A DNA stretch of 64,000 bases from Elephas maximus indicus (Eukaryota; Chordata; Mammalia; Proboscidea; Elephantidae), in NCBI RefSeq assembly GCF_024166365.1, contig NC_064838.1, positions 75,966,001 to 76,030,000 of the forward strand, written 5' to 3'. Position numbers and translations under genes: made by a program. The notes beneath the pieces were generated by a model. The model made no database searches. It was not told the origin of the DNA and saw only the letters and a list, made by a program, of their open reading frames with translations. Position 1 is the stretch's first letter; each line of letters starts with the position of its first letter. Shown here piece after piece: positions 1 to 11,377 of the stretch.

Positions 1-1575
1 TTTCTTCAATATTGCAAATCAAGGCTTAATTTTTTTTTTTCAGCTTGAGAAATGCTAAGTATGTTCTTCCTTTTTGGTTTTCTACTTGCAGGTTTTTACA
101 CATTTCATCATAATACTTTGTCTTCTCAATCCATCCTTCGAACTCTTCTGTTCAGCTCTTTTTCTTCATAATTTGTCCCATACACTTTAGCTGTTCTGCC
201 TTCAAGAGGAAATTTCAGGGCCTCTTCTGACATACATTTTGGTGTTTTCTTCCTTTACCATCTTTTTAGTGACCTTTTGCTTTCTTCATGTATGATGTCC
301 TTGATGTCATTCCACAACTCATCTAGTCTTTGGTCGTTAGTGTTCAATGCATCAAAATCTAGTCTTGAGAAATAGTCTCTAAATGCAGGTGGGATATACT
401 CAAGGTTGTACTTTGGCTCTCATGGGCTTGTTTCAATTTTCTTCTGCTTCAATTTGAACTTACACATGACTGATTGATGGTCTGTTCCTCAGTCAGCCCC
501 TGTCCTTGTTCTGACTGACGATATTGAGCTTCCTCATTGTCTCACTCCACAGATGTAGTCCATTTGATTCCTGTGTATTCCATCTGGTAAGGTCCACCTG
601 TATAGTCACCGTTTATGTTGTTAAAAAAAGGTGTTTCTAATGAATAAGCCATTGTTCTTACAGAATTCTATCTTGCAATCTTTAACATCATTTCTATGAC
701 CAAGGCCATATTTTCCAATTACTGTTTGTTCTTCTTTATTTCCAACTTCTGTATCCCAATCACCAAAAATTATGAATGCATCTTGATTGCATGTTTGATC
801 AATTTCAGACTGCAGAAGTCTGAATCTTCAGTTTCTTCATCTTTGGCATTAGTGGTTTGTGTGTAAATTTGAATAATAGTCGTATTACCTGGTCTTCCTT
901 TTAGGTGTATCACTATTACCCTATCACTGACAGTATTGTACTTCAGGATAGATAGATCTTGAAATGTTCTTTTTGACAGTGAATGTGATGCCATTTCTCT
1001 TCAACTGGTCATTCCAGGCATAGTAGACCATATGATTGTCTGATTCAAAATGGCCAATACCAGTCCATTTCAGCTCATCAATGCCTAGGATATCAATCTC
1101 CAAACATTTCATTTTCGAGAATTTCCAGTTTTCCTTGATTCATACTTTGTATATTCCATGTTCTCATTGCTAAGGGATGCTTGCAGCTGTTTCTTCTCAT
1201 TTTGAGTTGTGCCACATCAGCAGATGAAGGTCCTAAAAACTGGACTCCATCTAAGTCATTAAAGTCAGCTGTACTTTGAGGAGAGAGCTCTTCCCCAGTT
1301 GTATGTTGAGCACCTTCCAAGCTGAGGATCTCATCATCCAGCACTATATCAGACAATGTTCCGTTGCTATTCATAAGGTTTTCACTGGTCGATTTTTCTT
1401 TCTTTTTTTTTTTTGGAAGTAGATTACCAGGTTCTTCCTCCTAGCCTGTCTTAGTCTGGAAGCTCTTCTGAAACTTGTCAGCCATGGGTATTTGAAATAC
1501 TGATGGTATATTTTTCACCATCATAGCAACACATGAGACTTGACAGTACAACAAGCTGACAGACAAGTGGTTGTT
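1..1575 (-). mobile_element. RTE (BovB-like) LINE, 5' half, decayed
   Basis: Read on the minus strand, this stretch encodes broken pieces of an RTE-clade LINE polyprotein. The best pieces lie at 1374-1093 and 1112-924, where NQGKLEILENEM is followed by IDILGIDELKWTGIGHF. That is the start of the apurinic-type endonuclease domain of RTE/BovB elements. The remaining sequence down to base 1 matches the later endonuclease and linker region by pattern, with many frame breaks. The segment 1365-1575 lies upstream of the endonuclease and recurs inverted at 59866-60065. The reverse transcriptase half would lie left of the window. Family assignment is by remembered motif similarity to BovB; the exact subfamily is not determined. 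Confidence 0.85.
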
Positions 1576-2335
1576 ATTATTATTATATTAGACCCAGTCA
1601 ATCATGAAAGAGGCAGTGATTTCTCTTCACAGGAAGAGACTTTGTTCTCTTTTTAGCTCTGCTGTTTGTAGATTTGCAAGAAACTTTTTATTCATTGCCA
1701 TGAAGTCTCACCAAAGATTATCTATGACCAAGAAATACATTTCAAAACAAAGCAACCCACTAATATGCATGAACTTTACTGGTCTTACTAATGCTCCCTT
1801 TACCCATCAGACATGATAAAATTATGGATTTTGTTCTGAATACTCTATGATAGTGCTGCCTGGAAAACAAAAGACAACAAAAATGGCATTGGTATGCTAT
1901 CCCGCAGAATGTGGTATATACTTAAACCAAGAGCATCTCTCCTGTAGCCAGAATAAAAAGCTTGTGAACAAAACATAGAGGTCAGAGTGGCCCTTGTCAC
2001 TATTATGTCGAATAGTCATAATAAACCACTTAAAGCATTTCTGCTTTGTGTACTCAAAATTTTGAGCTGGCTATGTTTGGAAGCCCTAGTTGCTAAGACA
2101 GAAACGTGTCTGCCAATGAACACAGCCATTATTCCATTACATTTAAATGGAGTTAGTCCCATTTTTATTTGGGGATTCTATGCCGATGAAAAAGGCAGAA
2201 AGAATAGATTACTGTGCTGCTGTCATGTTTAGCTATAAAAATAAAATATTCAGTAGATTTAAATCAGGTATTAAAAATACAAAATTTTGAAATCTTTAGA
2301 AGACAATATAGAATGATTTCCTGTCCTTGTATTAG
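1576..2335. other. no recognised feature
   Basis: AT-rich sequence. Two short open frames (1604-1816, 1987-2232) show no recognisable domain and look like chance frames. A decayed repeat too old to recognise is possible. Confidence 0.5.
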
Positions 2336-2339
2336 AGGA

Positions 2340-2508
2340 TGGAGCCCTCGTGGTACAACAGTTAAGAGTTTGGCAGCTAACCAAAAGGTTGGCAGTTCAA
2401 ATCTACCAGTTACTCCTTGGAAGCCATATGCGGGCAGTTCTATTTTGTCCTATAGGGTCGCTATGAGTCCAAATCTACTCGACCCCAGCAAGTTTTGGTT
2501 TTATATTA
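2340..2508 (+). mobile_element. AfroSINE, short class
   Basis: The tRNA-like head has a B-box-like GGCAGTTCAAATCTACC. The body carries the GGGCAGTTCTA and TCCTATAGGGTCGCTATGAG blocks, and the end reads GTTTTGGTTTT. Near full length and moderately diverged. Confidence 0.9.
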
Positions 2509-2689
2509 GAGGACATCTTAAGTAAGACATAGACGTGTTAACCAAATACATAAAGACTGAGAAATTTAACTACATTAAGAAGTATTTCAAATGAAATTAT
2601 AAAAGTGTAAAAAGAAAAAAACACAAACAGGGAAAAGACTTTTGTACTACTTTTAAATGAAATTTAAGAATTAGTACACAGGATACATA

Positions 2690-3535
2690 AAAAAAATAAT
2701 AACAGAAAGACAACCCAGTTGAAAAACTGGCAAAAGGCAAGAATATGCTATACATATCATAGAAGAAGGGAACAAAGTGACATCTAATAAACATATGAAA
2801 ACATGCTCAACTTCAATAGAAATAAGAAATGCAAATTAAAACCACAGTGAAATCACAGTTTTACACCCACTGAATGACCAAAGTATCAAGCATCTACAGT
2901 ATCTGGTGCTGGTAAGTATACAGAGTAATGGAACTGTTCAACTCTGGTGGCAGGAGTATAACTGATGATACCACTTCAGGGAAAAATTGCAACCATCTGT
3001 AAAAGTGAACATGTAAATACCCTATTTAATACAAAATAATTTATTTTAGAGTGTCCACAACGACACTGCTTATGGTAACAAAAACTGGAAACAATCTGTA
3101 CGAGCACTGACCAAGGATGGATACATAACCTATGGTATATTCAAACAATGAAATAATATGCAGCAGGAAAAATAACTGGACAAGAACGACACGCAGATAT
3201 ATAATCAACTATTAAATGGTAAACATTGATAAAAATTAAGGTTCTGAAAACTATGAGATACATAATGTAATTTTAATAAAAGTAAGAAATAAAAAATAAA
3301 AATATACATTAAGGATATATACATTCAAAGTTAAACTATTTTTAACTATGATTAAAAAACTAGGAATGGAATTCCTTCTGAGAAGGGGTGGAGAAATGGC
3401 ATCGGGGAAGTGAAATCAGGCAGTTTCAATGGTATGGATAATATTCTAGGTAAGAGGCTACAAGATTTATAAACAATTGTGTATGTTGTTGGATACACAT
3501 GAAAAATTACACACTAAAATTTAAAAATAAGAAAA
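2690..3535 (+). mobile_element. Ancient L1 3' fragment
   Basis: Old LINE-1 sequence recognisable from the ORF2 C-terminal and 3' UTR order: AACCCAGTTGAAAAACTGGC, then AATGCAAATTAAAACCAC, then a GGTGCTGG region, and a late block resembling GGTATATTCAAACAATG. No open frame survives. Much more diverged than the L1 at 4828, so it predates it. Confidence 0.75.
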
Positions 3536-3539
3536 ATTC

Positions 3540-4570
3540 TAAAATCTTTCTTTTAGTTAGAAAAGTAAACTCTTGTTAAACATAGATAAAGATCCATGTT
3601 ACACTGAGGAAATTCTTCCTGCTTTCTGGCTCTGGGAAGTCCCTGGATGGGCTGTAGACTGAGAAAAACTTATTTTTTTTCGTAAAGTTGAAAAAACAAA
3701 ATTTTGTTTCTGCCAAAACAAATCATTACTAAATCTTTAAGTAAAAAGCATTTAATTTTAATACAACTTTTAGGGGACATGCTGTTTATGCAACATAACA
3801 CGTTTCTTTCCATACCTTCAATTTCATGGAGATAAAATCAGAAGCTCTATCTACTCTTTTAAGAACTGCAAAAAAAAAATGCACATAATAACTAATGAGG
3901 AATACATAAAATATGTTTATAACTTAGATTTTGATTTTCAAATCCAAATTGAAATATATCTGTCCTCTAATCAAGAACTAGAGTGAGTTTTTTTCATCAA
4001 CCACATCCCATCTATCAAAATTACTCACTTACGGTGTCTCAAACAAAACACAATATCATGTCCCACTTAAATATGCAGAATTAAAAATACATGGACATTG
4101 GCCAGAAGAACAGAAGTAATTTTAAACACAAAATGCATAGTACAGCTACAAAAAGCTGTTGTGCTAAGAGGATGATGAACAGTAAAATTTTAAATCACTC
4201 TCTTGGCCTCAGAAATTTGTTCTAAGTATTAGCCAAAATGTTTTCTCATTAAATTCAGTGATAGAAAAGTTTCTAAAGTAACTTGTTTTGCTCTTTTTAA
4301 AAGAGAAAGAAAAAAAAAGAATTTCTTCTAAGTCCTGTTTCAGTATATGCTCAGAAAAATAAATTTACAAGGTGAGCTTAGTTTTATTTTTGTTTATAAC
4401 AGGAAAAATACCTATGCCATTCATCCAGCCTCCAGAATGACTCTATTAGGTTAATTCTAAACTAGAAGAATAATTTATTCTACATTTCGGATGCCTTTTT
4501 TTTTTTTTTGTATCAATAAAAAGAAGTATACCTAGAGAATCCATAGAATTGACTAAATCAGTCATTGTGA
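3540..4570. other. no recognised feature
   Basis: AT-rich unique-looking sequence downstream (in OR sense) of the OR4A-like pseudogene. No gene or recognisable repeat was seen. Confidence 0.5.
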
Positions 4571-4814
4571 TAATTTATTTCCTATTTCTTGCTTTAGCAT
4601 TAGCAATAATATTTTCAGTGTGGAAGCATATTCTTAGTATACCTGTGGTTAATTTTCTATTCCAGATTTTTTCCATAGCATTTTTCATCTCAGAATTTCT
4701 CAAGCTGTATATCAGAGAATTCAACATTGGAGTGATAACTGTAAAGACTGCAGTCATAGATTTGTCAACGGGAAAGTTGGAAACAGGTCTAACATACAAG
4801 AAAATAGAGGGAAC

Positions 4815-4827
4815 AAAAAAGAGGACA
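4815..4827. repeat. Target site duplication, left copy
   Basis: AAAAAAGAGGACA directly precedes the plus-strand L1 and recurs after its poly(A) tail. In OR sense it lies within the TM6 codons. Its A-rich 5' side fits the L1 endonuclease preference. Confidence 0.85.
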
Positions 4828-5053
4828 GGGGCGGGGGCCAAGATGGCGGACTAGGTGGACGCTCCCGCGGATCCCTCTTGCAACAAAGACTCGGAAAAAC
4901 AAGGGAATCGATCACATACATAACAATCTACGAACTCTGAACAACAAGCACAGACTTAGAGACGGAGGACGAACAAATACGGGCAGACAGCGACTGTTTT
5001 CAGAACTAGGAGCCAGCGCACCAGCTGACGACTTGGAAAATCTAGTTTCCCAG
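4828..5053 (+). promoter_or_regulatory. L1 5' UTR, shortened, spliced-looking
   Basis: The first ~200 bp align with the 5' end of the minus-strand L1. The last bases, ending TTTCCCAG at 5053, align with minus-strand positions 24180-24173 and then jump straight to TGATGGCTCGG at ORF1. In the longer copy the skipped piece (24172-23610, 563 bp) begins GTCTGATATC and ends ATATCTTAG, the GT...AG of an intron. A further ~740 bp is missing upstream of that; its junction could not be resolved. As in other mammals the L1 5' UTR should hold the promoter; this copy probably lost part of it. Confidence 0.7.
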
Positions 5054-5055
5054 TG

Positions 5056-6114
5056 ATGGCTCGGAGACAGCAGTCCATATCAAACCACATAAAGAAACAG
5101 ACCATGACAGCTTCTCCAACCCCCCAAACAAAAGAATCAAAATCTTTCCCAAATGAAGATACAATCCTGGAATTATCAGATACAGAATATAAAAAACTAA
5201 TTTACAGAATGCTTAAAGATATCACAAATGAAATTAGGATAAATGCAGAAAAAGCCAAGGAACACACTGATAAAACTGTTGAAGAACTCAAAAAGATTAT
5301 TCAAGAACATAGTGGAAAAATTAACAAGTTGCAAGAATCCATAGAGAGACAGCATGTAGAAATCCAAAAGATTAACAATAAAATTACAGAATTTGACAAC
5401 GCAATAGAAAGTCAGAGGAGCAGACTCGAGCAATTAGAATGTAGACTGGGACTTCTGGAGGACCAGGGAAACAACACCAACATAGCTGAAAAAAAATCAG
5501 ATAAAAGAATTTAAAAAAACCAAGAAACCCTAAGAATCATGTGGGACTCTATCAAGAAGGATAACTTACGAGTAATTGGAGTCCCAGAACAGGGAGGGGG
5601 GACAGAAAACACAGAGAAAATAGTTGAAGAACTCCTGACACAAAACTTCCCTGACATCATGAAAGACGAAAGGATATCTATCCAAGATGCTCATCGAACC
5701 CCATTTAAGATTGATCCAAAAAGAAAAACACCAAGACATATCATCATCAAACTTGCCAAAACCAAAGACAAACAGAAAATTTTAAAAGCAGCCAGGGAGA
5801 AAAGAAAGGTTTCCTTCAAGGGAGAATCAATAAGAATAAGTTCAGACTACTCAGCAGAAACCATGCAGGCAAGAAGGGAATGGGACGACATATACAGAGC
5901 ACTAAACGAGAAGAACTGCCAACCAAGGATCATATATCCAGCAAAACTCTCTCTGAAATATGAAGGAGAAATTAAGATATTTACAGATAAACACAAGTTT
6001 AGAGAATTTGCAAAAACTAAACCAAGACTGCAAGAAATGCTAAAGGAGATTGGCCGGATGACCAATAATATCAGGTACCAGCACAATACAAGGTCACAAA
6101 ACAGAACGTGCTGA
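5056..6114 (+). pseudogene. L1 ORF1p, RNA-binding chaperone, frame broken
   Basis: Encodes the L1 ORF1 protein, which trimerises and coats L1 RNA. The start ATG at 5056 gives MARRQQSISNHIKKQ. Residues ~40-140 are a Lys/Glu-rich heptad region (the coiled coil; EELKKIIQEHSGKINKLQES is part of it). The RRM and C-terminal domain follow in a second frame from 5539 (MWDSIKKDNLRVIGVPEQ ... RRDW-type block ... REFAKTKPRLQEML), ending at 6114. The frame is lost between 5489 and 5530, where an A run of 8 (7 in the other copy) and a later run of 7 shift it. The second run is the same length in the minus-strand copy. A GTG three bases upstream is not the likely start. Confidence 0.9.
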
Positions 6115-6549
6115 TATCAAAGCAACTCAAACAGGGAAAGCACAAAAACAAACAAATTAAGACTAATTCTAAAAAATAAATAAATAAACAAAATAATACA
6201 CACAACAGGAAATCATGGAAATCAATAGAAAAACGATCAAAATAATCAAAAAGAGGGACTAAATATAGGAGGCATTGGACTGCCAGATGGAGAGTGATAC
6301 AAGGCGAAATAGAAGGATACAAGTTAGGTTTTTACTTAGAAAAATAGGGGTAAATAAAAAGGTAACCACAAAAAGGAATATCAATTCCATAACTCAAGAA
6401 AAAAGCCAAGAAAAACGTAACGACTCAATAAACACAAAGTTAAACATTATGAAAATGAGGATCTCACAAGCTACTAAGAAAAACGTCTCAGCACAAAAAA
6501 GCATGTGGAAAAATGAAATGGCCAACAACACACATGAAAAGGCATCAAA

Positions 6550-9500
6550 ATGACAGCACTAAAAACTTACTTATCTATAATTACGCTGAATGTAAATGGA
6601 CTAAATGCACCAATAAAGAGACAGAGAGTCACGGACTGGATAAAAAAACACGCTCCATCTATATGCTGCCTACAAGAGACACACCTTAGACTTAGAGACA
6701 CAAACAAACTAAAACTCAAAGGATGGAAAAAAATATATCAAGCAAACAATAAGCAAAAAAGAAGAGGAGTAGCAATATTAATTTCTGACAAAATAGACTT
6801 TAGACTTAAATCCGCCACAAAGGATAAAGAAGGACACTATATAATGATAAAAGGGACAATTGATCAGGAAGACATAACCATATTAAATATTTACGCACCT
6901 AATGACAGGGCTGCAAGACACATAAATCAAATTTTAACAGAATTGAAAAGTGAGATAGACACCTCCACATATATAGTAGGAGACTTCAACACACCACTTT
7001 CGGAGAAGGACAGGACATCCAGTAAGAAGCTCAATAGAGACACGGAAGACCTACTTACAACAATCAACCAACTTGACCTCATTGACTTATACAGAACTCT
7101 CCACCCAACTGCTGCAAAATATACTTTTTTTTCTAGCGCACATGGAACATTCTCTAGAATAGACCACATATTAGGGCATAAAACAAATCTTTGCAGAATC
7201 CAAAACATCGAAATATTACAAAGCATCTTCTCAGACCACAAGGCAATGAAGCTAGAAATCAATAACAGAAAAACTAGGGAAAAGAAATCAAATACTCGGA
7301 AAATGAACAATACCCTCCTGAAAAAAGACTGGGTTATAGAAGACATCAAGGAGGGAATAAGGAAATTCTTAGAAAGCAACGAGAATGAAAATACTTCCTA
7401 TCAAAACCTCTGGGACACAGCAAAAGCAGTGCTCAGAGGCCAATTTATATCGATAAATGCACACATACAAAAAGAAGAAAGAGCCAAAATCAGAGAACTG
7501 TCCCGACAACTTGAGCAAATAGAAAGTGAGCAACAAAAGAATCCATCAGGCACCCGAAGAAAACAAATAATAAAAATTAGAGCTGAACTAAATCAATTAG
7601 AGAACAGAAAAACAATTGAAAGAATTAACAAAGCCAAAAGCTGGTTCTTTGAAAAAATTAACAAAATTGATAAACCATTGGCTAGACTGACTAAAGAAAA
7701 ACAGGAAAGGAAACAAATAACCCGAATAAGAAACGAGAAGGACCACGTCACAACAGAACCAAATGAAATCAAAAGAATCATATCAGATTACTACATAAAA
7801 TTGTACTCTAACAAATTTGAAAACCTAGAAGAAATGGATAAATTCTTGGAACAATACTACTTACCTAAACTAACACATTCAGAAGTAGAACAACTAAATA
7901 GACCCATAACAAAAAAAGAGATTGAAATGGTAATCAAAAAACTCCCAACAAAAAAAAGTCCTGGCCCAGATGGCTTCACTGCAGAGTTCTACCAAACCTT
8001 CAGAGAAGACTTAACACCATTACTATTGAAGGTATTTCAAAGTATAGAACAAGACGGAATACTACCCAACTCATTCTATGAAGCTACCATGTCCCTGATA
8101 CCAAAACCAGGTAAAGACATTACAAAAAAAGAAAATTTTAGACCTATATCCCTCATGAACATAGATGCAAAAATCCTCAATAAAATTCTAGCCAATAGAA
8201 TCCAACAACATATCAAAAAAATAATTCACCCTGATCAAGTGGGATTTATACCAGGTATGCAAGGCTGGTTTAATATCAGAAAAACCATTAATGTAATCCA
8301 TCACATAAATAAAACAGAAGACAAAAACCACATGATCTTATCAATTGATGCAGAAAAGGCATTTGACAAAGTCCAACACCCATTTATGATAAAAACTCTC
8401 ACCAAAATAGGAATTGAAGGAAAATTCCTCAACATAATAAAGGGCATATATGCAAAGCCAACGGCCAATATCACTCTAAATGGAGAGAACCTGAAAGCAT
8501 TTCCCTTGAGAACGGGAACCAGACAAGGATGCCCTTTATCACCGCTCTTATTCAACATCGTACTTGAAGTCCTAGCCAGGGCAATTAGGCTAGACAAAGA
8601 AATAAAGGGTATCCAGATTGGTAAGGAGGAAGTAAAGCTATCACTATTTGCAGATGACATGATCGTATACATGGAAAACCCTAAGAAATCCTCCAGAAAA
8701 CTACTGAAACTAATAGAAGAGTTTGGAAGAGTCTCAGGATATAAAATAAACATACAAAAATCACTTGGATTCCTCTACATCAACAAAAAGAACACCGAAG
8801 AGGAAATAACCAAATCAATACCATTCACAGTAGCCCCCAAGAAGATAAAATACTTAGGAATAAATCTTACCAAGGATGTAAAAGACCTATACAAAGAAAA
8901 CTATAAAACTCTGCTACAAGAAATTCAAAAGGACACATTAAATGGAAAAACATACCCTGCTCATGGATAGGAAGACTTAACATAGTAAAAATGTCTATTC
9001 TACCAAAAGCCATTTATACATACAACGCACTTCCAATCCAAATACCAATGTCATACTTTAAGGGAATAGAGAAACAAATCACTAATTTCATATGGAAAGG
9101 AAAGAACCCCCGGATAAGCAAAACATTACTGAAAAAGAAAAAGAAAGTGGGAGGCCTCACCCTACCTGATTTCAGAACCTATTATATAGCTACAGTAGTC
9201 AAAACAGCCTGGTACTGGTACAACAACAGGCACATAGACCAATGGAACAGAATTGAGAATCCAGATATAAATCCATCCACGTATGAGCAGCTGATATTTG
9301 ACAAAGGACCAGTGTCAGTCAATTGGGGAAATAATAGTCTTTTTAACAAATGGTGCTGGCATACCTGGATATCCATTTGCAAAAGAATGAAACAGGACCC
9401 ATACCTCACACCATGCACAAAAACTAACTCCAAGTGGATTAAAGACCTAAACATAAAGACTAAAACGATAAAAATCATGGAAGAAAAAATAGGATCTACC

Positions 9501-10364
9501 CTAGGAGCCCTAATACAGGGCATAAACAGAATACAAAACATTACCAAAAATGATGAAGAGAAACCAGATAACTGGGAGCTCCTAAAAATCAAACACCTAT
9601 GCTCATCTAAAGACTTCACCAAAAGAGTAAAAAGACCACCTACAGACTGGGAAAGAATATTCAGCTATGACATCTCAGACCAGCGCCTGATCTCTAAAAT
9701 CTACATGATTCTGTCAAAACTCAACCACAAAAAGACAAACAACCCAATCAAGAAGTGGGCAAAGGATATGAACACACATTTCACTAAGGAAGATATTCAG
9801 GCAGCCAACAGATACCTGAGAAAATGCTCTCGATCATTAGTCATTAGAGAAATGCAAATTAAAACTACGATGAGATTCCATCTGACACCAACTAGACTGG
9901 CATTAATTCAAAAATCACAAAATAATAAATGTTGGAGAGGCTGCGGAGAGACTGGAACTCTCATATACTGCTGGTGGGATTGTAAAATGGTACAACCACT
10001 TTGGAAATCCATCTGGCATTATCTTAAACAGTTAGAAATAGAACTACCATACAACCCAGAAATCCCACTCCTCGGAATATACCCTAAAAATACAAGACCC
10101 TTCACACAAACAGATATATGCACACCCATGTTTATTGCAGCTCTGTTTACAATAGCAAAAAGCTGGAAGCAACCAAGATGTCCATGAACGGACGAATGGG
10201 TAAATAAATTGTGGTATATTCACACAAGGGAATACTACGCATCGATAAAGAACAGTGACGAATCTCTGAAACATTTCATAACATGGAGGAATCTGGAAGG
10301 CATTATGCTGAGCGAAATGAGTCAGTTGCAAAAGGACAAATATTGTATAAGACCACTATTATAA
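6550..10364 (+). pseudogene. L1 ORF2p endonuclease-reverse transcriptase, two lesions
   Basis: Encodes the L1 ORF2 protein, which nicks target DNA and reverse-transcribes L1 RNA. The endonuclease (residues 1-~240) shows [30 protein letters not shown] and FSDHKAM, including the catalytic Asn, Glu, Asp and His. The reverse transcriptase shows [50 protein letters not shown] and FADDMIVY (FADD at residues 700-703). The Cys-rich C-terminus has [20 protein letters not shown] one-base loss near 8934-8943 shifts the frame, and a TGA (TCA in related L1s) at the codon after tgtcca, about 10185, stops it. The frame is otherwise open to TAA at 10364, for about 1271 codons, the normal length. Confidence 0.95.
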
Positions 10365-10418
10365 GATCTTGAGAAATAGAAAAAACGGAAAAGAACACAT
10401 ACTTTTGTGGTTACAAAG

Positions 10419-10448
10419 GGGGGAGGGAGGGAGGGAGGGAGGGAGAGG
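10419..10448 (+). repeat. GGGA-repeat tract in L1 3' UTR
   Basis: Six or more GGGA units (GGGGGGAGGGAGGGAGGGAG and on). Purine-rich tracts able to form G-quadruplexes are a known feature of mammalian L1 3' UTRs. Confidence 0.9.
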
Positions 10449-11364
10449 GCTTTTTATTGATCAATCTGTAGATGGGAACTGCTTTGGGTGAAGGGAAAGA
10501 CAACACTCAAAACAAGGAAGGTCAGCCTAATTGGACAGGATTAAAAGTAAAGAGGTTTCCGAGATAAAATGAAAGCTTCAAAGGATAGCGAAGCAGGGGC
10601 TGGGGTCTGGGGAACTTGGTTTGAGAGGACTTCTAAATCAATGGGCAAAACAATTCTATTATGAAAGCACTCTGCATCCCACTTTGAATTGAGGCACCTG
10701 GGGTCCTAAATGCCAACAAGCAGCCATCTAAAATACATTAATTGGTCTCAACCCACCGGGAGCAAAGGCAAAGGAAGAACACCAAGGTCACACGACAACT
10801 AAGAACCCAAGAGACAGAAAGGGCCACTTGAACCAGAGACCTACAATATCCTGAGACCAGAAGAACTAGTTGGTGCCCGGCCACAATCGATGTCTGCCCT
10901 GTCAGGGAACACAACAGACAACTCCTGAGGGAGCAGGAGACCAATGGGATGCAGACCCCAAATTCTCATTAAAAGACCACACCTAATGGTATGATTGCGA
11001 CTAGAGGAATCCCAGAGACAATGCTCCCCAGAACTTCTGATGGCACAGGACAGGAACCATCCCCGAAGACAAATCATCAGGCATGAAAAGGACTGGTCAG
11101 TGGGGGGGAGAGAGATACTGATGAAGAGTGAGCTAATTAAATCAGGTGGACACGGGAGAGTGTGTTGGCAACTCTTGACTGGAGGGGGGATGGGAAGATA
11201 GAGAGAGAGGGAAGAAGGTAAAATTTGCACGAAACAAGAGACTGTAAGGGCTGACTCAATAGGGGGAGAGCAAGTGCGAGAAGGGAGTAAGATGTATGTA
11301 AACCTACATATGACAGACTGATTGGAATGGTAAATGTTCACTTGAAGCTTAATAAAAAAAAAAA

Positions 11365-11377
11365 AAAAAAGAGGACA
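11365..11377. repeat. Target site duplication, right copy
   Basis: The end of the L1 poly(A) followed by GAGGACA repeats the left flank at 4815-4827. The OR4A-like reading resumes directly after it. Confidence 0.85.

Larger units (their letters stand above)
4828..11370 (+). mobile_element. L1 LINE, near full length, short 5' UTR
   Basis: A 6.5-kb LINE-1: a 226-bp 5' UTR beginning GGGGCGGGGGCCAAGATGG, ORF1 (5056-6114), a spacer, ORF2 (6550-10364), a 3' UTR of about 1 kb with a G-rich tract, AATAAA at about 11351, and a poly(A) tail. The 13-bp target duplications are intact, and coding damage is light (two small lesions in ORF1, two in ORF2), so the insertion is fairly young. It interrupts an OR4A-like pseudogene in the opposite orientation. 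Its 5' UTR lacks about 1.3 kb present in the minus-strand copy at 19719-25147. One of the joins coincides with GT-AG boundaries. Confidence 0.95.

Noticed and set aside
4549-4854. Plus-strand 101-codon open frame
   Set aside because: It is the antisense shadow of the OR4A-like pseudogene's TM7 region; the minus strand carries the OR motifs.
8301-8753. 150-codon minus-strand frame, and a similar one at 6927-7379
   Set aside because: Antisense shadows of L1 ORF2.
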